From the NCBI GenBank assembly GCA_050701115.1, contig JBOHER010000475.1, positions 1 through 6,977 of the forward strand: a stretch of DNA of 6,977 nt, given 5' to 3'. Numbering within the stretch: the first letter of the stretch is position 1; every line of letters begins with the position of its first letter. The stretch is from JBOHER01 sp050701115. Its GTDB lineage: Bacteria; Actinomycetota; Actinomycetes; Mycobacteriales; Pseudonocardiaceae. Under the pieces are notes generated by a model, which saw only the letters and a list, made by a program, of their open reading frames with translations, was not told where the DNA came from and made no database searches. The translations under genes and the position numbers were made by a program. Below, piece after piece: positions 1 through 6,216 of the stretch.

Positions 1-11
1 TCTGTACGCCG

Positions 12-908
12 TCAGAGCCTGGTGATGGTGCCTTCCAGGTAGGGCTTGGGCTTTCGGGCGTCCCACAGTTCGAACGCGAAGCCGTCCTCGGTGCTCCACG
101 TGGTGAACGCGGCCTTGGCGGGCAGCAGCACCGGCAGCTTGAACCGCACGTCCAGGGTGTAGGCATCCGGCAGCTTGCCCTCGAACGCGGCAAGGCTGTG
201 CGCCTTGGTCCACATGCCGTGCGCGATCGCCTTCGGGAAGCCGAGCAGTTTTGCGGTCGCCGCGTACAGGTGGATCGGGTTGTGGTCGCCGGACACCTCG
301 GCGTACCGGCGGCCGATGTCGCCCGGAATGTGCCAGATCGCCTTCGGCGTCGGCGCGGCCAACTGCTCCTTCTTGCCGCCGCCCGAGCTCGAGGCCCCCA
401 CCCTCTGCGGAGGCGCTTCGCGCCGCTGTTTCTGTAGTCGACGCAGGTAGGTGGACACGTCGGTCCACACCGGAGCGTCCTCGCCTGCCGGGATCACCTC
501 GCTGATCACGTCGAACTGGTTGCCCTTCTCGTGCGGGCGCAGATTCTCCACCCGCACCCGCAGCGAGAACGACTCGGTCAGCGTGACCGGACGATGCTGC
601 GTGATCGTGTTCGACACGTGCACCAGGCCGACCAGCGGGAACGGGAACGACGGCTCGGCCATCAACTTGACCTGCAACGGGAACACCAGAATGTGCAGGT
701 AGGTCGATGGCAGCTTGTCGGTCAGCCGGAACCCGCACACCTCGTTGTAGGCAACAAGGTGCTCCGGGTCGACCACCACGTCCCTGCGTACCAGCGCGGT
801 GTCCGGCAAGTCCTTGCCGCGCTTCTTGCCCGGCAGCAGACCCGAGACAACCGCCTTGGGGAACAACGACGCCAGATTCGGCGCCGAGTCCAGTTCGACA
901 TCAGCCAT
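12..908 (-). CDS. htdX: MaoC-like (R)-hydratase/dehydratase, HtdX-type double hotdog
   Basis: A 298-residue protein of the MaoC/hydratase-2 family, expected to act in the cytoplasm on 3-hydroxyacyl/enoyl thioesters (ACP or CoA). The catalytic half is C-terminal: residues 202-213 read YAEVSGDHNPIH, followed by GFPKAIAHGM at 223-232. This is the hydratase-2 signature, with Asp208 and His213 as the expected catalytic pair. Residues 1-160 form a degenerate N-terminal hotdog, joined by a Gly/Ser/Lys-rich linker at about 164-185. Length and layout match M. tuberculosis HtdX (Rv0241c), which likewise follows fabG4. The start at 908 is chosen because the preceding stop codon overlaps the ribosome site (TGAGGA, then CACC, then ATG), leaving only 7 bases after the upstream gene, so translational coupling is likely. 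The exact substrate chain length cannot be read from the sequence. Family assignment is strong; the symbol is by synteny. Confidence 0.9.
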   Translation of the reverse strand: MADVELDSAPNLASLFPKAVVSGLLPGKKRGKDLPDTALVRRDVVVDPEHLVAYNEVCGFRLTDKLPSTYLHILVFPLQVKLMAEPSFPFPLVGLVHVSNTITQHRPVTLTESFSLRVRVENLRPHEKGNQFDVISEVIPAGEDAPVWTDVSTYLRRLQKQRREAPPQRVGASSSGGGKKEQLAAPTPKAIWHIPGDIGRRYAEVSGDHNPIHLYAATAKLLGFPKAIAHGMWTKAHSLAAFEGKLPDAYTLDVRFKLPVLLPAKAAFTTWSTEDGFAFELWDARKPKPYLEGTITRL

Positions 909-915
909 GGTGTCC

Positions 916-2268
916 TCACGCGCCGATCAGGGACTGGCCGCAGACACGGACCACGTTGCCGTTGACCGCAGCGGAGGCCGGGTTGGCGTACCACGCGATC
1001 GCCTCGGCGACGTCCACCGGCTGGCCGCCCTGCGCCAGGCTGGACAGCCGCCGGCCCGGCTCGCGGATCATCACCGGGATGGCCGCGGTCATCTGGGTCT
1101 CGATGAAGCCGGGAGCCACCGCGTTGAAGGTGCCCCCGCGCTCGGCGAGCAGCGGAGCGCAACTGTCCACCATGCCGATCACGGCGGCCTTGCTGGAGCC
1201 GTAGTTGGTCTGCCCCAGGTTGCCTGCGATGCCCGCGATCGAGGACACCCCGATGATCCTGGCGTTCTCGCGCAGCACCTTGGACTCGAGCAGCGCGTCG
1301 TTCACCGCGAGCTGCGAGAGCAGGTTCACCGCCAGCACCGAATCCCAGCGGGCGTCGTCCATGTTGGCGAGCAGCTTGTCCCGGGTGATACCGGCGTTGT
1401 GCACCACGATGTCCAGGCCGTCGTGCCGCTCGGCGAAGTAGTCCACCAGCTTCGCGCCCGCATCTGGCGCGGTGATGTCCATCTGCAGGGCGGAGCCGCC
1501 GACCTTGTTGGCCACCGCGGACAGGTCCGCGCCCTGCGCCGGAATGTCCAGCACGACAACGTGCGCACCGTCGCGGCCGAGTACCTCGGCGATCGCGGCA
1601 CCGATACCGCGCGAACCACCGGTCACCAGCGCGACCTTGCCCTCCAGCGGCTTGTCCCAGTTGGCCGGGGCGGTGACCTTCGTGCTGCCGGTCCCGGCAG
1701 TGCCGATGCGGATGACCTGGCCGTCCACGAACGCGGACTTGGCCGACAGCAGGAAACGCAGGGTCGACTCGGTGGCGTCCTCACTGCCCGGCGCGACGTA
1801 CACCAGCTGCGCGGTGGCACCACGCTTGAGCTCCTTGGCCACCGAGCGGGTGAAGCCCTCCAGCGCGCGCTGGGCGATCCGCTCCCTCGCGGTGCCGGTC
1901 AGCTCCGGCGGCGTGCCCAGCACGACCACCCGGCCGCAGTAACCGATCTTGCGGATGACCGGCTGGAAGAACGAGTACACCTCGCGTAGCTGCGCCGGGT
2001 CGGTGATGCCGGTCGCGTCGAAGACCAGCGCGCCGTAGGAGACGTCGCTTTCCGCGTTCGCGGCCACCTCGATTCCTGCGCCCGAAATCTGCTCCTTCAG
2101 GGTTTTCTCCAGCCGTCCGCCTGGCGCGGCACCCACCAGTGCGGGACCATCGAGTGCGGGCTGACCTGGCTGGTATCGACGCAGCGGGGTCGGGCTGGGC
2201 AGACCGAGCTTGGGAGCAAGGAACTTGCCAATCGGTGAATTCGTGAACTGCTGGTACCTGTCGGGCAT
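916..2268 (-). CDS. fabG4: High-molecular-weight 3-oxoacyl-ACP reductase FabG4
   Basis: A 450-residue short-chain dehydrogenase with two Rossmann-like halves. Residues 1 to about 200 are a degenerate N-terminal domain without an intact glycine motif. The active half begins near 209: TGGSRGIG at 216-223 for dinucleotide binding, NAG at 291-293, Ser343 in VSSIAG, and the YxxxK pair Tyr356/Lys360. The stretch NAGITRDKLLANMDDARWD and the C-terminus RVCGQSLIGA closely resemble M. tuberculosis FabG4 (Rv0242c, about 454 residues; NADH-preferring according to the literature). It should reduce 3-ketoacyl thioesters to 3-hydroxyacyl thioesters, feeding the dehydratase encoded next. The frame stays open up to 2331, but the start at 2268 is chosen because AGGAGG (2274-2279) lies 5 bases ahead and the protein then matches the family N-terminus. 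It is the first gene of the minus-strand operon, transcribed from the divergent region. Confidence 0.94.
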   Translation of the reverse strand: MPDRYQQFTNSPIGKFLAPKLGLPSPTPLRRYQPGQPALDGPALVGAAPGGRLEKTLKEQISGAGIEVAANAESDVSYGALVFDATGITDPAQLREVYSFFQPVIRKIGYCGRVVVLGTPPELTGTARERIAQRALEGFTRSVAKELKRGATAQLVYVAPGSEDATESTLRFLLSAKSAFVDGQVIRIGTAGTGSTKVTAPANWDKPLEGKVALVTGGSRGIGAAIAEVLGRDGAHVVVLDIPAQGADLSAVANKVGGSALQMDITAPDAGAKLVDYFAERHDGLDIVVHNAGITRDKLLANMDDARWDSVLAVNLLSQLAVNDALLESKVLRENARIIGVSSIAGIAGNLGQTNYGSSKAAVIGMVDSCAPLLAERGGTFNAVAPGFIETQMTAAIPVMIREPGRRLSSLAQGGQPVDVAEAIAWYANPASAAVNGNVVRVCGQSLIGA

Positions 2269-2635
2269 GCCTGCCTCCTGGACTGTTCTGTTGCCTGACA
2301 CGGGGATGTACCCCGCAAGACCGCGGCGCAACGCCCTCCTGTGAAGTGCGTCAGCACACAGCCTAACCTACTCGCGGGTAGGTTAGTATCGCTACTAACG
2401 ACAGCGCCAGATTGTGGGTCGTTCGTCACGGTAGGCCCCGCCGCATGAGATGACGAGCCCAGGCCCGCGCAGGGACCCTGAGGGCGACGCACCCAGTAGA
2501 CGAGAGCCGCCCTGCCTGCGAAGAGTGGCTCAGGGCTGCTGGGTCAACGCACGGGCGATGCCAGGCCCGCGCTCACGAGGTGAATGGCCCGAGTTTTGAG
2601 TAAGACACACTGAAGAGCGAATCCAGGAGGACACC
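2269..2635. promoter_or_regulatory. Divergent intergenic region fabG4 / fadA2
   Basis: About 370 bases between the divergent starts of fabG4 and fadA2. The only strong structure is the pair of palindromes at 2363-2399. Near the ends are the two ribosome sites: AGGAGG at 2274-2279 (minus strand) and AGGAGG at 2625-2630 (plus strand, 5 bases before fadA2). Several TANNNT hexamers could be -10 elements, such as TAGTAT at 2384-2389 on the plus strand and TAGGTT at 2370-2365 on the minus strand, but none has a convincing -35 partner. Between 2400 and 2620 I see no credible coding sequence. If transcription of fadA2 begins near the palindromes, its leader would be over 200 bases. Confidence 0.6.
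2363..2399. promoter_or_regulatory. Two overlapping palindromes, probable TetR-type operator
   Basis: First dyad: CTAACCTAC (2363-2371) and GTAGGTTAG (2378-2386), a perfect 9-base inverted repeat around a 6-base centre. Second dyad: GTTAGTA (2382-2388) and TACTAAC (2393-2399), a perfect 7-base inverted repeat around TCGC. The two share the half-site GTTAG and overlap by five bases. Dyads of this size in a divergent region beside fatty-acid genes are typical of TetR-family repressor sites in actinobacteria. That a single regulator binds both and controls both directions is inference. No regulator gene lies in the window. Confidence 0.6.
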
Positions 2636-3949
2636 ATGGCTACACCGAAGAAGGCCGCCGGAAGCGCCGGTAGCCGCAAGACCGTCCGCAAGGTCGCGAT
2701 CATCGGCGGGAACCGGATCCCGTTCGCACGGTCCAACGGTCCCTACGCGAAGGCCTCCAACCAGGCAATGCTCACCGCGGCCCTTGACGGGCTGGTCAGC
2801 CGGTTCAACCTGCAGGGTGAGCGCATCGGCGAGTTCGCGGCGGGCGCCGTGCTCAAGCACTCCCGCGACTTCAACCTGGCTCGCGAGACCGTGCTGGGCA
2901 GCCAGCTTTCCGCGGCCACACCTGCCTCGGACGTGCAGATGGCCTGCGGCACCGGGCTGCAGGCGATCGTGAACGTCGCCAACAAGATCGCCCTCGGCGA
3001 TATCGACTCGGCCATCGCGGGTGGAGTGGACACCACAAGCGATGCACCCCTGGCCGTCAACGACGAACTGCGCAAGATCCTGGTGCAACTCAACGCCGCC
3101 AGGACCACCGCGGACCGGCTCAAGCTGATCGCCAAGGTCCGCCCCAGTCACGTCGTGCCGGACATGCCGCGCAACGCCGAGCCGCGCACCGGCCTGTCCA
3201 TGGGTGAGCACGCCGCGCAGACCGCCAAGGTCTGGGACATCGCCCGCGAGGACCAGGACGAACTCGCCGCGAACAGCCACCAGCGACTGGCCGCCGCGTA
3301 CGACCGTGGCTTCTTCGACGACCTGATAACGCCGTTCCTCAAACTGACCCGCGACCAGAACCTGCGCGCGGACTCCACCGCGGAAAAGCTGGCCAAGCTC
3401 AAGCCGGTCTTCGGCGGACCCGAGGGCACGATGACCGCGGGCAACTCGACCCCATTGTCCGACGGCGCATCGGTGGTGCTGCTGGGTACCGAGGAGTGGG
3501 CCAAGGCGCACAAGCTGCCGGTGTTGGCCTACCTGACGTTCAGCCAGACCGCCGCCGTTGACTACGTGCACGGTGACGAGGGTCTGCTGATGGCTCCGGC
3601 CTACGCGGTGCCGCGGATGCTGGAGCGGGCCGGCCTGACCCTGGCCGACTTCGACTTCTACGAGGTCCACGAGGCGTTCGCCTCGCAGGTGCTTTCCACC
3701 CTCAAGGCGTGGGAGGACCCGGCATTCTGCAAGGAGAAGCTGGGCCTGGACGCCCCGTTGGGCTCGATCGACCGGGCGAAGCTGAACGTCAACGGCTCCT
3801 CGCTGGCCGCGGCGCACCCGTTCGCCGCCACCGGCGGCCGCATCGTGGCGGCGCTGGCCAAGCTGCTGGCCGAGAAGGGTTCCGCCCGCGGCCTGATCTC
3901 CATCTGCGCCGCAGGTGGCCAGGGTGTCACCGCGATCCTGGAGCGGTAA
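2636..3949 (+). CDS. fadA2: Acetyl-CoA acyltransferase (thiolase), FadA2-type
   Basis: A 437-residue thiolase, similar in length to M. tuberculosis FadA2 (Rv0243, about 440). It should catalyse CoA-dependent cleavage of 3-ketoacyl-CoA, or the reverse condensation. The nucleophile is Cys104 in MACGTGLQAI. The other active-site residues are His394 in AHPFAATGG (usually GHP in relatives) and Cys424 in CAAGGQG. Residues 1-18 form a short Lys/Ser/Ala-rich extension before the first beta strand (VAIIGGNRIPF). The start is firm: AGGAGG at 2625-2630 sits 5 bases before the ATG. No beta-oxidation alpha subunit (FadB) is adjacent, so this is not a classical fadBA pair. Divergence from fabG4/htdX and the shared operator candidate suggest co-regulation with them. 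Direction of the reaction in the cell is not decidable here. Confidence 0.94.
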   Translation: MATPKKAAGSAGSRKTVRKVAIIGGNRIPFARSNGPYAKASNQAMLTAALDGLVSRFNLQGERIGEFAAGAVLKHSRDFNLARETVLGSQLSAATPASDVQMACGTGLQAIVNVANKIALGDIDSAIAGGVDTTSDAPLAVNDELRKILVQLNAARTTADRLKLIAKVRPSHVVPDMPRNAEPRTGLSMGEHAAQTAKVWDIAREDQDELAANSHQRLAAAYDRGFFDDLITPFLKLTRDQNLRADSTAEKLAKLKPVFGGPEGTMTAGNSTPLSDGASVVLLGTEEWAKAHKLPVLAYLTFSQTAAVDYVHGDEGLLMAPAYAVPRMLERAGLTLADFDFYEVHEAFASQVLSTLKAWEDPAFCKEKLGLDAPLGSIDRAKLNVNGSSLAAAHPFAATGGRIVAALAKLLAEKGSARGLISICAAGGQGVTAILER

Positions 3950-3967
3950 GGCTCGATTTCCGCCGCG

Positions 3968-3999
3968 ACGGCCGGGTGTCCTGAGGGGCGCCCGGCCGT
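3968..3999 (+). terminator. Hairpin terminator after fadA2
   Basis: ACGGCCGGGTG (3968-3978) pairs with CGCCCGGCCGT (3989-3999): an 11-base stem with one G-T wobble and a 10-base loop, starting 18 bases after the fadA2 stop. There is no proper T-tract after it (TCTCG follows), which is common for actinobacterial terminators. It isolates fadA2 from the recombinase gene. Confidence 0.7.
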
Positions 4000-4020
4000 T
4001 CTCGCGAGCTGAAGGTGGCC

Positions 4021-4056
4021 TTGGTGACCCGTCATTTGCGGGCATACCGTTGATGC
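4021..4056 (+). promoter_or_regulatory. Putative promoter of a leaderless recombinase transcript
   Basis: TTGGTG (4021-4026) could be a -35 element. After 18 bases comes TACCGT (4045-4050), which fits the actinobacterial TANNNT -10 form. The ATG at 4057 begins exactly 6 bases after this hexamer, where transcription would be expected to start, and no ribosome site precedes the ATG. This is the layout of leaderless genes in mycobacteria and relatives. The same stretch also contains a loose dyad, GGTGACCCG (4023-4031) against CGGGCATACC (4039-4048), which might be an operator or attachment-site arm. Confidence 0.4.
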
Positions 4057-5037
4057 ATGGGCACGAAACGGGATGATATCGCAGGTCAGGGTGGTCGGCG
4101 GCCGGTTCTGGATTCCTACGCGCGGTTGTCGCGGGTGCCGGAGACTGGTGAGTTGGAGAAGATCGATACGCAGTTGGCGGACAACCGCAAGGTGATCAAG
4201 CGGTTGGGCGCGACGCTGGGTGAGGAGTTGGACGACGGGCTGTCGGCGTGGAAGCGCGGGGTGCGGCGTCCGGGGTGGGAGCTGCTGCTGGAACGGGTCC
4301 GTTCGGGTGAGTCGGATGGGATCGTGGTGTGGCATACCGACCGGTTGTTCCGGCAGCCGCGCGATCTGGAGACGTTGATCGAGTTGGCCGATAAGGGGTT
4401 CAAGGTCGCCTCGGCGCATGGGGAGAAGGATCTGTCGAACCCGGACGACCGGTTCCTACTGCGGATCGAGGTCGCGCATGCGGCCCGCTCGTCGGATGAC
4501 ACGTCGCGGCGGATCAAGCGTCGGTTTGCCACCTACCGGGAGCAGGGCCGCACGACGGGTGGGCCGCGCCGGTTCGGGTTCGGCGGTAAGGACCAGATGT
4601 GGAAGCCGGGGCCGGGCCAGACGCGGGCGGATCAGCCGATGGTCCCGGTCGAGTTCGTGCAGCGGGAGCGGGCGGCGATCCGGCAGGCGGCCGAGGACGT
4701 CCTGACCGGGGTGTCGATCAACGAGATCGTGCGCCGCTGGAACCGCGAGGGCTTGCTCACGGCGGCCGGTCGGGAGTGGGTGCCGATCTCGGTGCGCGAG
4801 ACGCTGAAGCGACCCAGCCTGGGCGGGATCATCGAGCATGACGGCAAGCCGGTCGGCAAGCTCGACGGCGAACCGATCCTGGACCAGCGTACGTTCGAGC
4901 GGTTGCGCGCGCTGTTCGCCGGGCGCAAGCGTGGCCGTGTGGTCGGTGAGCGCTATCTGGGCACCGGCATCCTGCGATGCGGGGTGTGGGGTGAAGCTGT
5001 CCGGTCACAAGCAGAGCGCCACGTACCGGGACGGTGA
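4057..5037 (+). CDS. N-terminal fragment of the serine recombinase as currently readable
   Basis: This is the 326-residue product the sequence encodes without correction. It keeps the catalytic resolvase domain and the recombinase (DNA-binding) domain. After residue 311 it reads 15 out-of-frame residues ending in RHVPGR. In large serine integrases the lost zinc ribbon and coiled coil bind the outer attachment-site arms and control direction, so this fragment is probably not a working integrase. The first ATG in frame is used as start because the catalytic Tyr-x-Arg-x-Ser motif follows at 21-25, the usual distance, and a TANNNT hexamer lies 6 bases before the ATG. Confidence 0.6.
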   Translation: MGTKRDDIAGQGGRRPVLDSYARLSRVPETGELEKIDTQLADNRKVIKRLGATLGEELDDGLSAWKRGVRRPGWELLLERVRSGESDGIVVWHTDRLFRQPRDLETLIELADKGFKVASAHGEKDLSNPDDRFLLRIEVAHAARSSDDTSRRIKRRFATYREQGRTTGGPRRFGFGGKDQMWKPGPGQTRADQPMVPVEFVQRERAAIRQAAEDVLTGVSINEIVRRWNREGLLTAAGREWVPISVRETLKRPSLGGIIEHDGKPVGKLDGEPILDQRTFERLRALFAGRKRGRVVGERYLGTGILRCGVWGEAVRSQAERHVPGR

Positions 5038-5575
5038 GAAGCGGGCGACGTACTTCTGCAACAAGGGACGGCGCGGCTGCGGGCGGGTGTATGCCGATGT
5101 GCGGGCGGTGGACCGGGAGTTGCGGATCTTCGTGCTGCGACGGTTGTCGTACCCGCGCCACGCGGCGGCGGTGTCGGCCGCCCGGTCGAAGGTGGCCGAA
5201 CGGCTCGCCGTGATGGACGACGAGATCGCCAAGTGTGAGCAGTTGCAGCGGGCGCTGTCCGACCGCCTCGGCCGCCGTGAGATCACGTTGGACAGCTTCG
5301 ACGTGGCGAACGAGCCCCTGGCGGCCGACATGGCGCAGCTGCGGGCCGAGAGGCAGTCCCTGTCGGGTGGCACGCCGGAAGGGCCGACCGAGCCCCAGTC
5401 GGTCGAGGCGCTGGACGCAGAGTGGCAGGACGGCGACATCGCCGCCAAGCGGGCGATGCTGACCAGCGCGCTGGGGCGAGACCGGCTGGTGATCGACCGA
5501 TTCGACCGCAACGGCAAGCGCGTGTTCGACAAGTCCCGCATCCGCCTCGTGGAAGCCGCGCAGCCCACAGGCTGA
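4988..5575 (+). CDS. C-terminal fragment of the serine recombinase (zinc ribbon and coiled coil)
   Basis: Reading from 4988 gives GVKLSGHKQSATYRDG, then YFC...GCGRVYADVRAVD, the second half of the recombinase zinc ribbon. A Lys/Glu/Leu-rich coiled-coil stretch follows, then the tail FDRNGKRVFDKSRIRL. The frame is open upstream to an ATG at 4838, but that part is only the out-of-frame shadow of the recombinase domain. I see no strong ribosome site for independent translation, so this is best read as the displaced 3' end of the same gene. Confidence 0.5.
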   Translation, partial: GVKLSGHKQSATYRDGEKRATYFCNKGRRGCGRVYADVRAVDRELRIFVLRRLSYPRHAAAVSAARSKVAERLAVMDDEIAKCEQLQRALSDRLGRREITLDSFDVANEPLAADMAQLRAERQSLSGGTPEGPTEPQSVEALDAEWQDGDIAAKRAMLTSALGRDRLVIDRFDRNGKRVFDKSRIRLVEAAQPTG

Positions 5576-5597
5576 CGCTGGCGTGGTTGGCCTGACG

Positions 5598-5619
5598 ACG
5601 GCGTGGCCCGCCACGCCGT
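5598..5619 (+). terminator. Intrinsic terminator after the recombinase
   Basis: ACGGCGTGG (5598-5606) and CCACGCCGT (5611-5619) form a perfect 9-base GC-rich stem with a 4-base loop, 22 bases after the recombinase stop. A pyrimidine/T-rich run (TCTCTGTCTCTTCT, 5626-5639) follows a few bases later. Confidence 0.75.
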
Positions 5620-5714
5620 AGCGATGTCTCTGTCTCTTCTCGCGCGCTGGGTCGCTGCCCCGCACTGTGTGTCGTGTCAGCGAGTCTGGACGGACTCGAA
5701 GCGTGTCGTCGCCG

Positions 5715-5735
5715 GTTGACCTGCGACAACACCGG
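5715..5735 (+). repeat. 21-base direct repeat, copy 1
   Basis: An exact copy of the 21 bases at 6196-6216, 481 bases upstream of it, starting GTTGACCTGCG and ending CAACACCGG. Similarity drops sharply outside the 21 bases. In one plus-strand frame both copies read LTCDNTG. In copy 1 the following residues (LGGTTLRLAP) do not continue the cysteine pattern seen in copy 2. Confidence 0.8.
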
Positions 5736-5740
5736 GCTCG

Positions 5741-5777
5741 GGGGCACGACTCTAAGGTTGGCTCCAGTTCGTGCCCC
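5741..5777. repeat. Inverted repeat, 9-base arms
   Basis: GGGGCACGA (5741-5749) is the exact reverse complement of TCGTGCCCC (5769-5777), with a 19-base spacer. The right arm overlaps an imperfect 12-base tandem repeat (GTTCGTGCCCCT / GTTCATGCCCCC, 5767-5790). It begins 6 bases after direct-repeat copy 1. Role unknown. Confidence 0.55.
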
Positions 5778-5851
5778 TGTTCATGCCCCCGTCCGGGCAG
5801 GCATTCGGCCCCGCCGTCAGCGACGACCGGGGCGATCGACGCGCACGGGCA

Positions 5852-5890
5852 GGTGTCCCCACGCCCCCGACCGGTTCGCCGTGGGACACC
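5852..5890. repeat. Inverted repeat with one bulged base
   Basis: GGTGTCCCCACG (5852-5863) pairs with CGTGGGACACC (5880-5890) except for one extra C, with a 16-base loop containing ACCGGT. It could form a stable hairpin in RNA or be a dyad binding site. There is no T-tract on either side. Confidence 0.5.
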
Positions 5891-5949
5891 ACCACCATGA
5901 AGCGCGTAGTGCGTCGGCCCCCGCACATACTGGCTCATCCTTCGGACTG

Positions 5950-5965
5950 CCCAGATAAGTCTGGG
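5950..5965. repeat. Short dyad CCCAGA-TAAG-TCTGGG
   Basis: A perfect 6-base inverted repeat around TAAG within an AT-richer section. It could be an operator half-turn pair or a small hairpin. Weak on its own. Confidence 0.35.
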
Positions 5966-6044
5966 TGACCATCGGATGACGTGGCATCGGCGCTGACCTG
6001 CGGGTTAGTAGCCCGCCGGGGTGATCCTTCTTAACCGAGGGGCG

Positions 6045-6076
6045 GATTGGACCACGGATCGGATGACTGATTGGAC
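6045..6076. repeat. Direct repeat GATTGGAC x2 in a GGAT-rich section
   Basis: GATTGGAC occurs at 6045-6052 and 6069-6076, 24 bases apart. Between them ATCGGATGAC (6058-6067) repeats exactly the 10 bases at 5971-5980. The cluster of GGAT words in one helical face suggests a binding array, but copies are few and short. Confidence 0.35.
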
Positions 6077-6100
6077 GACCGGCTGCGAGGGGCTTGCGCG

Positions 6101-6148
6101 ATCCTTGCAAGACGGTCCGCCTTCGCCAAGCAAGGCCACTGCAAGGAT
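6101..6148. repeat. Inverted repeat ATCCTTGCA / TGCAAGGAT
   Basis: Perfect 9-base arms at 6101-6109 and 6140-6148 with a 30-base spacer. The left arm includes the start of the 8-base palindrome CTTGCAAG (6104-6111). GCAAG-like words recur at 6128-6133 and 6153-6157. It lies just upstream of the AGGAG at 6158 and direct-repeat copy 2, as an operator might. Confidence 0.45.
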
Positions 6149-6195
6149 TTCCGCAAGAGGAGTTACCGGGACCGGCCGATGCGCCGACCACGGCC

Positions 6196-6216
6196 GTTGA
6201 CCTGCGACAACACCGG
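6196..6216 (+). repeat. 21-base direct repeat, copy 2
   Basis: The second exact copy of the repeat at 5715-5735. Read from an ATG at 6179 it gives PLTCDNTGCKGSNCPTT, with three cysteines spaced like a small zinc-binding peptide. AGGAG at 6158-6162 is 16 bases ahead, too far for a standard ribosome site. The core CGACAACAC recurs once more at 6237-6245. It may be the start of a decayed small Cys-containing gene or a protein-binding repeat; neither is proven. Confidence 0.8.

Larger units (their letters stand above)
4057..5575 (+). pseudogene. Large serine recombinase (integrase), frameshifted
   Basis: Two overlapping frames together encode one large serine recombinase. Frame one supplies the resolvase catalytic domain (residues about 16-160), with YARLS holding the nucleophile Ser25 and HTDRLFR at 93-99. 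The recombinase domain follows (about 165-290, opening with GGPRRFGF). The second frame supplies the rest of the zinc ribbon (cysteines at 5057 and 5078), a coiled-coil segment (about 5190-5370) and the C-terminal tail ending at 5575. The break lies at 4986-4988, inside the first CxxC: frame one reads RCGVW, while the family expects RCGVCGVKLSG. Two bases missing from a GTGTGTGGGG-like tract would explain it; restoring them gives 506 residues, a normal length. As read, no single product has both catalytic and zinc-ribbon domains. The enzyme would have integrated or excised a mobile element. Whether the shift is real or a sequencing error cannot be told here. Confidence 0.85.

Noticed and set aside
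799..1989. Plus-strand open frame of about 396 codons opposite fabG4 and htdX.
   Set aside because: Antisense shadow: low-complexity His/Arg/Gly-rich composition with no recognisable domain, while the minus strand encodes clear enzymes.
2580..2603. Tiny upstream frame (GTG to TAA, 7 codons) before fadA2.
   Set aside because: No convincing ribosome site and no regulatory codon pattern; chance occurrence is likely.
2573..4045. Minus-strand open frame of about 490 codons opposite fadA2.
   Set aside because: Antisense shadow of the thiolase gene; Arg/Gly/Gln-rich, no domain.
4829..5938. Minus-strand open frame of about 369 codons opposite the recombinase 3' half.
   Set aside because: Overlaps recombinase coding sequence with clear zinc-ribbon residues; composition is Arg/His/Pro-rich shadow.
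5674..5958. Possible 94-codon gene (GTG start) containing direct-repeat copy 1.
   Set aside because: No ribosome site, repetitive Arg/Pro/Ala/His composition and no domain; retained only as repeat evidence.
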